Source of the DNA: Thermoleophilaceae bacterium
Lineage (GTDB): Bacteria > Actinomycetota > Thermoleophilia > Solirubrobacterales > Thermoleophilaceae
NCBI GenBank assembly: GCA_013812065.1
Contig: JACCUC010000319.1
Location: 1 to 8,456, forward strand
DNA length: 8,456 nt
Reading direction: 5' to 3'
Shown: positions 1 to 6,385 of the stretch, one piece after another
Layout of the letters: each line of letters begins with the position of its first letter
How positions within the stretch are numbered: position 1 is the stretch's first letter
The notes under the pieces: model-generated
Databases searched by the model: none
What the model saw: the letters and a program-made list of their open reading frames with translations, nothing else
What the model was told of the DNA's origin: nothing
Program-made: the position numbers and the translations under genes

Positions 1-216
1 CCGGCGGTCAGCGAGCCGTTCGAGCCGCCCGAGCTCGAGCCTGCCGCCGGGCCGCGGATCGGCGAGCCGGCCTCGGCCGCCGGCGAGGTCGACCTTGGCG
101 CGGCGCCCGACGAAGCGGACTTCGACGACGCCGCGGTCGAGCTGGAGCCGGAGCTCGAGGCCGACACCCCGACCCCTGAGCCTCCGGCGGACGAGCCGCA
201 CCCGGGACCGCGATAG
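1..216 (+). CDS. C-terminal tail of an unidentified acidic, Pro/Ala/Glu-rich protein (5' end outside window)
   Basis: Reading frame 1 is open from the first base to a TAG at 214-216, giving 71 residues with strongly GC-biased third positions as in the neighbouring genes. The peptide is rich in Glu, Asp, Pro and Ala, with ELEP-type repeats, and ends in GPR. It has no hydrophobic segment and looks like a disordered acidic tail. No family can be named, because any folded domain lies upstream of the window. The gene converges on the minus-strand methyltransferase, with only 13 bases between the two stop codons and no obvious terminator between them. The reverse strand is a less likely coding strand here, because the methyltransferase on it stops at 230. 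Confidence 0.6.
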   Translation, partial: PAVSEPFEPPELEPAAGPRIGEPASAAGEVDLGAAPDEADFDDAAVELEPELEADTPTPEPPADEPHPGPR

Positions 217-229
217 CTCGCCGCGGCGT

Positions 230-1171
230 CTACGCCGGGTTGCGCGCCGAGAGCAGCAGGTTGTAGAAGACGGTGGCGGGCAGCCGAGGCTCGAGCACCG
301 CTCGGTCGAGGCGCTTCAGCGTCAAGTAGCCGCGGTAGGCCCACTGGTACCAGAGCCAGGGCAGCTCGTCGGGAGCCGCCGTGCTCTCGAGCGTGCGGTT
401 CGCCCAGCCGAACCAGCTCGCGGCGAGCTCCTCGCCGGTGACGCGCACGTTCTCGAGCTCGGCTCGCCGCGCGTGGCGAACGAGGTCTCCGGGCCTGAAG
501 GCGTGCACGTCGACGATCCGTTCGAGCCCGTCTTCCTCGCTGGCGGCGTCGTGGTGACCGCTCTTGTCGATCGCCCCGTTCGCCCCGCCGTTTTGGCGCG
601 GCGGCGCGCCCAGGATTCTTCGCCACGCCGGCGCGGCGAGCAGCGCAGCCCGCTTCGGGACGGCGGCCAGACGATCGCCGTGGTATGAAGGCTCGCCGCA
701 GAAGGCGAGCGTGCCGCCCGGGCGCAGGACGCGGGCGAGCTCGGCGAAGGCAGCGTCGAGGTCGGGCAGGTGGTGGAGCACCGCGTGGCCGAAGACGAGG
801 TCGAACGACCCGTCCGGAAACGGCAGCCGGCTGGCCTGGGCGACCACGGTCTCGACCTCGAGCCGAAGCTCGGCGGCCGACGACTGCAGGGCGCCGAGCA
901 TGCCCGAAGAGATGTCGGTCGCCACCGCTTCTTCGATCACCCCGGCGCGCAGCAGGTTGAGCGTGAAGTAGCCGGTGCCGGCACCGACCTCGAGCGCGCG
1001 CCCGAAGCGCGGCTCCGACCCGCCGAGCGCTCGCCGGAGCTTGCCGACGGTCTGGCGCTGGGCGAGGGCGTCGTAGACGATCCCCCACTTGGCGTCGTAG
1101 GTGTGGGCGGCGAGGTCGTGGTAGCGGGCGTTGGCGTGCTTGACGTCGTCAGGAGTCGTCGAAGCAGGCAT
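230..1171 (-). CDS. Class I SAM-dependent methyltransferase (Rv3037c-like, probable polysaccharide locus)
   Basis: This 313-residue protein has a Rossmann-fold methyltransferase domain at about residues 55-160. Motif I is ALEVGAGTG (59-67), the acidic residue after strand beta-2 is in ATDIS (D86), and a motif II/III region reads SFDLVFGHAVLHHLPDLD followed by RVLRPGGTL. A hydrophilic, low-complexity stretch (about 190-216) separates the core from an aromatic-rich C-terminus (WFGW, WLWYQWAYRGY, ending VFYNLLLSAR) that may form the acceptor site. I chose the third of three clustered ATGs (1186, 1183, 1171), because a TATGAT box overlaps the first two. The gene diverges from the methyltransferase-GH57-GT4 operon. 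In M. tuberculosis the putative methyltransferase Rv3037c lies near Rv3030-Rv3032 in the MGLP region. Methylation of a sugar is inferred from context; the fold assignment is firm. Confidence 0.85.
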   Translation of the reverse strand: MPASTTPDDVKHANARYHDLAAHTYDAKWGIVYDALAQRQTVGKLRRALGGSEPRFGRALEVGAGTGYFTLNLLRAGVIEEAVATDISSGMLGALQSSAAELRLEVETVVAQASRLPFPDGSFDLVFGHAVLHHLPDLDAAFAELARVLRPGGTLAFCGEPSYHGDRLAAVPKRAALLAAPAWRRILGAPPRQNGGANGAIDKSGHHDAASEEDGLERIVDVHAFRPGDLVRHARRAELENVRVTGEELAASWFGWANRTLESTAAPDELPWLWYQWAYRGYLTLKRLDRAVLEPRLPATVFYNLLLSARNPA

Positions 1172-1181
1172 GGCGGCGGGC

Positions 1182-1187
1182 ATCATA
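1182..1187 (-). promoter_or_regulatory. -10 box TATGAT of the minus-strand methyltransferase
   Basis: On the minus strand TATGAT matches the sigma-70/SigA consensus at five of six positions and fits the actinobacterial TANNNT pattern. A transcription start about seven bases downstream would fall near 1175, four bases before the ATG at 1171, so the transcript would be almost leaderless. No good -35 box is visible. The box overlaps the alternative ATGs at 1186 and 1183, which argues against those starts. Confidence 0.5.
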
Positions 1188-1202
1188 GGCGGGCGCCCCT
1201 CC

Positions 1203-1208
1203 TATACT
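1203..1208 (+). promoter_or_regulatory. -10 box TATACT of the methyltransferase-GH57-GT4 operon
   Basis: TATACT matches the -10 consensus at five of six positions. Transcription would begin near 1215, three bases before the proposed TTG start at 1218. It lies 15 bases from the opposing TATGAT box, so the two promoters share one short divergent region and probably compete or are co-regulated. No convincing -35 element is seen. Confidence 0.5.
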
Positions 1209-1217
1209 GCCGCCGCC

Positions 1218-2000
1218 TTGAGCGCGCCCGCCGCCGAGCACGTCCAGCGCGACCAGCCGCCCGGCGTCCCTCCCCTCGCCCTCACCGGCGAGCGCACGCT
1301 CCCCGACGTTCCAGCCGAGAACTACTGGTTTCGCCGCCACCTCGCCGTCTATCGCTGGATCGCCCGGCGCAGCGCGGGCCTCGACGTCGTCGACCTCGCC
1401 TGCGGGGAGGGATACGGGACCGCGACCCTCGCCGAGCGGGCAGCGCAGGTCGTCGGCGTCGACGCCAACCCCGAGGCCCACGCGCACGCGCGGCTCAAGT
1501 ACTCGCGACCGGGGGTGCGCTTCGTGCGCGACCTGCTCGAGCGCTTCGACGAGCCCTGCGACGCGGTCGTCTTCCTACAGACCATCGAGCACGTCCAGAG
1601 CCCCGACGAGGTCCTGACGCACGTCCGCGACCTCCTGCGCCCGGGCGGAGTCGCCTACGTGTCGACGCCGAACGTGCTCACGCTCGCCCCGCCCGGCGCC
1701 GAGCGCTCGGACAACCCGTGGCACATGCGCGAGTACCGCGCCGATGAGCTTCGTACGCTGTGCTCCGCGGCCTTCGCTCACGTCGAGCTGCTCGGCCTCT
1801 TCCACGCGCGGCGCCTGCGCGCCCACGAGCTGGCACTGCGGCTCGGGTGGGAACGGATCCACGCCCGGCTCGGTCTCACGAAGCCCTTCTACGACCGCTT
1901 CACCCCGGCGATCTCGGAGCGCGACTTCGCGCTGCGCCCCGAGTCCGAGGGCGCCGACCTCGACCGCTCGCTCGACCTCCTCGCCGTGCTGCGGACGTGA
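1218..2000 (+). CDS. Class I SAM-dependent methyltransferase (Rv3030-like), first gene of glucan operon
   Basis: With the TTG start the protein has 260 residues. The N-terminus holds TGERTLPD and an ENYWFRRHLAVYRW segment (34-47), which I recognise from actinobacterial Rv3030-type methyltransferases. Motif I is VVDLACGEGYGT (57-68), the ribose-binding acidic residue is D82 in VGVDAN, a QTIEHV segment lies at 121-126, and RPGGVAYVSTPN lies at 141-152. The C-terminus (DLDRSLDLLAVLRT) is also typical. I chose TTG 1218 because a TATACT box sits just upstream and because the upstream ATGs (1131, 1170) would overlap the divergent gene. The stop overlaps the GTG of the GH57 gene by four bases (GTGA), so translation is probably coupled. 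In mycobacteria the homologue is implicated in methylating MGLP; the same role here is inferred. The start codon is the least certain point. Confidence 0.85.
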   Translation: MSAPAAEHVQRDQPPGVPPLALTGERTLPDVPAENYWFRRHLAVYRWIARRSAGLDVVDLACGEGYGTATLAERAAQVVGVDANPEAHAHARLKYSRPGVRFVRDLLERFDEPCDAVVFLQTIEHVQSPDEVLTHVRDLLRPGGVAYVSTPNVLTLAPPGAERSDNPWHMREYRADELRTLCSAAFAHVELLGLFHARRLRAHELALRLGWERIHARLGLTKPFYDRFTPAISERDFALRPESEGADLDRSLDLLAVLRT

Positions 2001-3457
2001 GCGAGCGCGGCGCGCTCGCGCTCGTCCTTCACTCCCACATGCCCTACGTCGAGGGCTTCGGGACGTGGCCGTTTGGCGAGGAGTGGTTATGGGAGGCGCT
2101 GGCGACCGTCTACCTGCCGTTGTTGGACGTGCTCGAGGCCGCGCCGGTGACGCTCGGCGTCACCCCCGTCCTGTGCGACCAGCTCGAGACGCTCACCGGC
2201 CCCGCCGGCGAGCGCGTGCTCGCCTTTCTGCAGGACATCCGTGCGCCGATCCACGCCGAGGACGCGGTCGGGCTCGACAGGGCTGGCGAGCGCGCGGCGG
2301 CGGCCGAGATCCGCCGGGCCGCCGGCGACTACGTGCAGGCCGAGCGTGCTTTCGCGGCGCTCGGAGGAGATCTGCTCGGCGCCCTTCGGGACCTCGACGG
2401 CCCGGAGCTCATGGTCTCGTCCGCCACCCACGCCGTTCTCCCGCTGCTCGCCACCACCGGCGGCCGCCGCCTCCAGGTCGAGGCCGGCGCGGCCTCCCAC
2501 GCGCGCCGCTTCGGCCGCCGCGCCGAGGCCTTCTGGCTCCCCGAGTGCGCCTACGAGCCGGGCCTCGAGGTCCTGCTCGCCGAGCAGGGGGTGCGGGAGT
2601 TCTGCGTCGATCAGACCGATGCGCTCGGGCTCGGCGCCCTCGAGCAGCTCGAGCCGGTGGCGACCGCGGCCGGGCCGGTCGCGGTTCCGATCGACTGGGC
2701 GACCGTCGGCCCGGTCTGGGACGAGCACGCCGGCTATCCCACGCATCCGACCTACCGCGACTATCACCACCGGACGACCTTCGACCTGAGGCCCTGGGCG
2801 ATCTCCGGCGCCGCCTACGACCACGCCGCCGCGCGGGCGGTGGCCACCGAGCACGCCCGCGACTTCCTGCGCCGCGCCGGCGCGCGGCTCGAGGCCTACC
2901 GGGTCGAGCGGAGTCGCCCGGGCCTCCTCTGCTGCCCATTCGACACCGAGCTCCTCGGCCACTGGTGGTACGAGGGACAGACCTGGCTTGCGACCGTGCT
3001 CTCCGAGGCGCCGGCCCACGGCGTCGACCTGCTGCCCCTCTCGCGGGCCCTCGAACGGGTCGAGCCCGTGGCCGGGCGAGAGGTCGCCGCCTCGACTTGG
3101 GGCGTACCGAAGGACCTCACGACCTGGGACTCCCCGCGGGTCGCCGAGCTCGCGGTCGCCGCGCGTCGGGCAGAGCTCGACCTCGTGGCCGCGGCGACGA
3201 GCCGGAAGGGATCGCTCCGCGCCGCTCCCGCTCTCTTGCGCGCCGCTCGCGAGTTGCTCGCCCTCCAGTCGAGTGACTGGGCGTTCATCACAACCCGACA
3301 GCGCGCCGCCGATTACCCGCTCGAGCGCGCGCGTGGCCACGCCCGCGAGCTGGACGCCGCGCTCGGCGCCGCTCTGGCAGACTCGGGCTCCGAGGTCGAC
3401 CCGAAGGTCCGCAACCTCGCCCCCGAGCTCGACCTCCGCCCGCTGCTCGTTCCCTAG
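1997..3457 (+). CDS. GH57 1,4-alpha-glucan branching enzyme
   Basis: This 486-residue protein cuts alpha-1,4-glucan chains and rejoins them through alpha-1,6 links. The GH57 motifs appear in order: LHSHMPY near the N-terminus (H12, H14), AFWLPECAYEPG with the nucleophile E183, CPFDTELLGHWWYEG with the acid/base D316, and SSDWAF (425-430) in the C-terminal helical domain typical of GH57 branching enzymes. The length is close to that of the short actinobacterial and archaeal members. The GTG start at 1997 overlaps the previous stop, and HSHMPY falls at the expected distance from it. A GT4 gene follows after 29 bases. This matches the mycobacterial Rv3031-Rv3032 pair, where GH57 and GT4 act on MGLP or glycogen-like glucans. 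Both catalytic residues are present, so the enzyme should be active. Its exact polymer is inferred. Confidence 0.93.
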   Translation: MSERGALALVLHSHMPYVEGFGTWPFGEEWLWEALATVYLPLLDVLEAAPVTLGVTPVLCDQLETLTGPAGERVLAFLQDIRAPIHAEDAVGLDRAGERAAAAEIRRAAGDYVQAERAFAALGGDLLGALRDLDGPELMVSSATHAVLPLLATTGGRRLQVEAGAASHARRFGRRAEAFWLPECAYEPGLEVLLAEQGVREFCVDQTDALGLGALEQLEPVATAAGPVAVPIDWATVGPVWDEHAGYPTHPTYRDYHHRTTFDLRPWAISGAAYDHAAARAVATEHARDFLRRAGARLEAYRVERSRPGLLCCPFDTELLGHWWYEGQTWLATVLSEAPAHGVDLLPLSRALERVEPVAGREVAASTWGVPKDLTTWDSPRVAELAVAARRAELDLVAAATSRKGSLRAAPALLRAARELLALQSSDWAFITTRQRAADYPLERARGHARELDAALGAALADSGSEVDPKVRNLAPELDLRPLLVP

Positions 3458-3486
3458 CAGCGGCAGGTCGGTCCCCTTCAAACCCA

Positions 3487-4707
3487 ATGCGCGTCCTCGT
3501 CCTCTCCTGGGAGTACCCACCGCTCATCGAGGGCGGTCTCGCACGCCACGTGCGAAAGCTCTCGGAGGGACTCGTGGCGCTCGGCGTCGAGGTCCACGTG
3601 CTCACACGCGGCCACGAGGAGTCGCCTCCCGAGGAGGAGGTCGCCGGGGTGCTCGTCCACCGCGTGCGCGAGCCCGAGCGCCCGCGCGACCTCGGTGAGT
3701 TCGTGACCTGGGTCGAGCACATGAACGCCGACATGCTCGCCGCGGGGGTCGAGCTCGGCGACCGCTTCGAGTTCGACGTCGTCCACGGTCACGACTGGCT
3801 GGTCGCGGTCGCCGGCGATCACCTCGCCAGGCGCTTTCGGGCGCCGCTCGTCACCACGATCCACGCCACAGAGTACGGCCGCCACCAAGGCTGGGTCGAC
3901 CAGCACCCCCAATCGCACATCCATGGGGTAGAACGCTGGATGGCCAACCGCGCCGAGCGCGTCGTCACCTGCTCGGCCTACATGCGCGAGCACGTGGCCG
4001 ACGTCTACGGCCTCGAGGAGGAAGGGATCGCGGTCGTGCCTAACGGGATCGACCCGGCCGAGCTCGTCCCGGTGGCCGACCTCGGCGAGCTGCGGGCTCG
4101 CTTCGCCGCGCCGCACGAGCGGCTCGTCCTCCTCGTCGGCCGGCTCGTCTACGAGAAGGGCTTCCAGCTCGCGCTCGAGGCCCTGCCCGGACTGATCGAG
4201 CGCCTCGGCGACGTCCGCTTTCTCGTGGCCGGCTCGGGGACGCACGAGGCCGAGCTCCGCGGTCAGGCCCGGGAGCTCGGCCTCGACCTCCACGGTACGT
4301 TCCTCGGCTGGATCGGCGACGACGTCCTCCACTCCCTCTACCGCATCGCCGACCTCACCGTGGTGCCCTCGATCTATGAGCCCTTCGGACTCGTCGCCCT
4401 CGAGGCCATGGCCTCGGGTTGCCCCTGCCTGGTCGCCGACACGGGGGGGTTGCGCGAAGTGGTGCCCAACGAGGACGTCGGCCTGCGCTTTCGCTCGCGC
4501 GACCCGGAGTCGCTGGCGGCGCTGGCGGAGCGAATCCTCAACGAGCCACAGCTGCGCGAGCGGCTCGTGGCCGAGGCCTCCGAGCACGTGTTGAGCTTCG
4601 ACTGGGCCGACGTGGCGAAGCAGATCGCGGCCGTCTACAGCGAGGTCGCGGGGAGGGGCGTGGGGGGAGGCAGGAACCCGCTCGCATTCTCGGCGGGACC
4701 GGAGTGA
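3487..4707 (+). CDS. GT4 glycosyltransferase, probable alpha-1,4-glucosyltransferase (Rv3032-like)
   Basis: This 406-residue cytoplasmic GT-B enzyme opens with MRVLVLSWEYPP and a glycine-rich acceptor loop GGLARHV (16-22). VVHGHDW (98-104) and the HATEYGRHQGW segment (126-136) are characteristic of glycogen synthase-like GT4 proteins. The C-terminal nucleotide-sugar domain has VPNGID (184-189), GRLVYEKG (218-225, with R219 and K224 probably contacting the diphosphate) and the retaining-enzyme EX7E motif EPFGLVALE (E298, E306). It follows the GH57 gene by 29 bases with no terminator, so it should be co-transcribed. No Shine-Dalgarno sequence is evident before the ATG. Elongation of an alpha-1,4-glucan from UDP- or ADP-glucose is inferred from the family and from the GH57 pairing. 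The last 20 residues are Gly-rich and poorly conserved in appearance. The gene converges on the acyltransferase, with 19 bases between them. Confidence 0.92.
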   Translation: MRVLVLSWEYPPLIEGGLARHVRKLSEGLVALGVEVHVLTRGHEESPPEEEVAGVLVHRVREPERPRDLGEFVTWVEHMNADMLAAGVELGDRFEFDVVHGHDWLVAVAGDHLARRFRAPLVTTIHATEYGRHQGWVDQHPQSHIHGVERWMANRAERVVTCSAYMREHVADVYGLEEEGIAVVPNGIDPAELVPVADLGELRARFAAPHERLVLLVGRLVYEKGFQLALEALPGLIERLGDVRFLVAGSGTHEAELRGQARELGLDLHGTFLGWIGDDVLHSLYRIADLTVVPSIYEPFGLVALEAMASGCPCLVADTGGLREVVPNEDVGLRFRSRDPESLAALAERILNEPQLRERLVAEASEHVLSFDWADVAKQIAAVYSEVAGRGVGGGRNPLAFSAGPE

Positions 4708-4726
4708 TCCGGGATCTCGGCCGCTG

Positions 4727-5425
4727 TCACTTCCACCGCATTCGCGCCGGCGCCTCGCGCATGCGGACGATCCGCGCCGGGGACCCCGCCACCACCGCGT
4801 TGTCGGGAACGTCCCGCGTGACCACCGCGCTCGCCCCCACGATCGCGTTGTCGCCCACCGTGACGCCCCGCAGGATGCAGGCGCCATAGCCGACCCACAC
4901 GTTGTTGCCCACGCGGACGTCGCGCTTGTAGATCCCCTGCTCGCGGACCGGGCGCTCGACGTCGACGACTACGTGGTCGAAGTCGATCAGCATCACGCGG
5001 TCGGCGATCACGCACTCGCGCCCGATCGACACGCGCTGGTAGGCGGAGATCGTGCACTCCTGCCCGAGCACGGTCTTGGCTCCGATCGAGACGACTCCCT
5101 CGTGGGCGCGGATCTTCGTGCCGTAGCCGATCCAGGACCAGCGCCCGAGCTCGACCCGCGCCCGGGGGCCGATCTGGAGGGTCACTCGCGGACCGATGAA
5201 GGCCAGGCCGTCGAGCTCGAGGCGCCGGCCTGCGGGCGAGAGCCAGCGGCGGCGGGCCAGACGGACGACGAGGCGCGCGTACCTTGGGGTGAGCATCCCG
5301 TTGCGACGCATGAACCGGGCGATGGTGAGGACGCCCGCGCGGCGCGGCTCGGGCGCGGACCGCAGCTCATGCGGCGCGTCGGAGGGTCGCGGTGCGGCGA
5401 GGGCGTCGGTCTGCGGGGCGGCCAT
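4727..5425 (-). CDS. Hexapeptide-repeat (left-handed beta-helix) acyltransferase
   Basis: From ATG 5425 the protein has 232 residues. After a 30-residue Ala/Pro-rich, probably disordered leader and a basic helical segment (RRNGMLTPRYARLVVRLARR), hexapeptide repeats run from about residue 75 to 215. They include VSIGAKTVLGQECTISAY, VRVGNNVWVGYGACILRGV and the usual closing NAVVAGSPARIVR. H151 in DFDHVVVD is the probable catalytic base of this O-acetyltransferase class. The enzyme would transfer acetyl or another acyl group from a CoA donor to a sugar hydroxyl. It lies at the end of the glucan operon on the opposite strand. The mycobacterial MGLP region likewise has a putative acyltransferase (Rv3034c) near Rv3032, and MGLP carries short acyl esters. 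The start is uncertain: ATG 5311 would give a 194-residue protein without the leader. Confidence 0.87.
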   Translation of the reverse strand: MAAPQTDALAAPRPSDAPHELRSAPEPRRAGVLTIARFMRRNGMLTPRYARLVVRLARRRWLSPAGRRLELDGLAFIGPRVTLQIGPRARVELGRWSWIGYGTKIRAHEGVVSIGAKTVLGQECTISAYQRVSIGRECVIADRVMLIDFDHVVVDVERPVREQGIYKRDVRVGNNVWVGYGACILRGVTVGDNAIVGASAVVTRDVPDNAVVAGSPARIVRMREAPARMRWK

Positions 5426-5436
5426 CGCTGAGGGCG

Positions 5437-5442
5437 ATGTTA
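5437..5442 (-). promoter_or_regulatory. Possible -10 box TAACAT of the acyltransferase
   Basis: TAACAT on the minus strand fits TANNNT and would place the transcript start near 5430, five bases before ATG 5425. No Shine-Dalgarno sequence precedes that ATG. The spacing matches other first genes in the window. Only four of six consensus positions match and no -35 box is clear. Confidence 0.3.
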
Positions 5443-5478
5443 TTGGCGATCGGGGCGGGGCGAAATGATCGCTACGGC

Positions 5479-5508
5479 TTGCAAACCGCCCGCTGCCGTG
5501 ACCATAGT
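5479..5508 (+). promoter_or_regulatory. Possible promoter of the lysyl oxidase-family gene
   Basis: TTGCAA (5479-5484) and CATAGT (5503-5508) are separated by 18 bases and each matches its consensus at four of six positions. Transcription would start near 5515, three bases before ATG 5518. The region between this gene and the divergent acyltransferase is only 92 bases, so regulation could be shared. Confidence 0.3.
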
Positions 5509-5517
5509 GAGTCCTCG

Positions 5518-6327
5518 ATGGCCCGTTCGTCTCCATCCCTCGCCCTCGTCGTGCTCGCGTTCGGCTTCGCCGCCGCAGCAGCGGCCCTCGTCCTGCCGTC
5601 ACCCGGCGAGGGTGGGTCGACCGCCCCCGAGCGCCGTCCCGACCTGGTCCAGCGCACGCCGAGCGACGTCCGGACGCGCGAGACTTCCCGCGGCTTCTTG
5701 ATCGGCTTCGACTCGGCCGTCGAGAATCACGGCGACGGCCCGCTGCGCGTCAACGGCAGGCGCTTCTCCGGCCAGCGAGACATGACCGCCGATCAGCTCA
5801 TCAAGCGCACCGACGGCTCGGTCGCTCGCATTCGCGGAATCGGGACGATCCGCTACACGCACTCCGGCGGGCACGACCACTGGCACCACCTCTTCTTCGA
5901 TCGCTACGAGCTGCGCCGCGCCTCCGACCACCGGCTCGTTCGCCCCGACCGTAAGACCGGCTTCTGCCTCGGCGACCGCTACGACTCGGATCGCAGCTTC
6001 GCCAGCAAGCCGCCGCGTGCGGTGATCACCGGCAGCTGCCTACTCCACGAGCCCGGGGCCCGCTCGGTGGCGATGGGCATCTCGGTCGGCTACGGCGACG
6101 ACTACCGCGCCTACCTCGAGGGCCAGTCGATCGACGTCACCAGCCTTCCCGCCGGCCGGTACGAGCTCGTCCACCGGGTCAACGGGAACCGACGGCTGCG
6201 TGAAACCCGCTACTCCAACAACGCGGCGTCGGTGCTGGTCCGGCTGAGCTGGCCGAACGGCTCTGACGACCGCCCGGCGGTCGACGTGCTCAAGCGCTGC
6301 CCGGGTCGCGGGCGCTGTCTGCTCTGA
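5518..6327 (+). CDS. Lysyl oxidase-family protein, exported or membrane-anchored
   Basis: The protein has 269 residues. A short basic N-terminus is followed by a hydrophobic run (about 8-26), a signal peptide or anchor, and then a Pro/Gly-rich linker. The lysyl oxidase-like domain spans about 60-245. GGHDHWHH (117-124) gives the clustered copper-binding histidines before a FDRYELR strand. RKTGFCLGD (145-153) aligns with the animal KASFCLED segment that provides the lysine of the lysine-tyrosylquinone cofactor (K146 here). GISVGYGDDY followed by QSIDVTSLPAGRYEL (187-217) aligns with the tyrosine-bearing region (Y192 or Y196). RYSNNAASV resembles the animal YTNNVV. Cysteines lie at 150, 174, 261 and 267. 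The family oxidises peptidyl-lysine or amines to aldehydes. The bacterial substrate is unknown. ATG 5518 is preferred because it puts the signal segment at the N-terminus. Confidence 0.85.
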   Translation: MARSSPSLALVVLAFGFAAAAAALVLPSPGEGGSTAPERRPDLVQRTPSDVRTRETSRGFLIGFDSAVENHGDGPLRVNGRRFSGQRDMTADQLIKRTDGSVARIRGIGTIRYTHSGGHDHWHHLFFDRYELRRASDHRLVRPDRKTGFCLGDRYDSDRSFASKPPRAVITGSCLLHEPGARSVAMGISVGYGDDYRAYLEGQSIDVTSLPAGRYELVHRVNGNRRLRETRYSNNAASVLVRLSWPNGSDDRPAVDVLKRCPGRGRCLL

Positions 6328-6328
6328 G

Positions 6329-6358
6329 CCGCGCCCGGGGCCCCGCCCCGCGACGCGG
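6329..6358 (+). terminator. Weak GC-rich hairpin after the lysyl oxidase-family gene
   Basis: CCGCG (6329-6333) can pair with CGCGG (6354-6358) around a GC-only interior containing GGGGCCCC. It lies directly after the stop codon and before the meaB promoter. There is no T-run, so a terminator function is only a possibility. Confidence 0.2.
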
Positions 6359-6369
6359 ACCTCGCCTCC

Positions 6370-6375
6370 TACCAT
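6370..6375 (+). promoter_or_regulatory. Possible -10 box TACCAT of meaB
   Basis: TACCAT fits TANNNT and lies ten bases ahead of ATG 6386, placing the transcript start near 6382. The short gap after the preceding gene (58 bases) and the lack of a Shine-Dalgarno sequence fit an independent leaderless promoter. The -35 region is not recognisable. Confidence 0.3.
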
Positions 6376-6385
6376 CCTCGGCGCC

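Noticed and set aside
95..688. Plus-strand frame of 197 codons near the left end
   Set aside because: It starts inside the acidic-tail gene and runs antisense through the methyltransferase, with an Arg-rich product and no motif.
1744..3276. Long plus-strand frame of 510 codons overlapping the GH57 gene
   Set aside because: Its translation is Arg/Pro/Ala-rich without motifs and lies in the wrong frame over a GH57 gene with complete catalytic motifs. Such frames are a side effect of high GC.
2087..3520. Long minus-strand frame of 477 codons opposite the GH57 gene
   Set aside because: No recognisable domain, and entirely antisense to a convincing gene.
3478..4887. Long minus-strand frame of 469 codons opposite the GT4 gene
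   Set aside because: Antisense to the GT4 gene and running into the acyltransferase in another frame. The His/Asp/Val/Glu-rich composition is the complement of GC-rich coding sequence.
5392..5517. Upstream extension of the lysyl oxidase gene to an earlier ATG
   Set aside because: It would overlap the divergent acyltransferase and bury the signal segment about 50 residues into the protein.
5426..5602. Upstream extension of the acyltransferase by 59 codons
   Set aside because: The added residues are Arg/Ser-rich with no similarity to the family and would overlap the divergent lysyl oxidase gene and its promoter.
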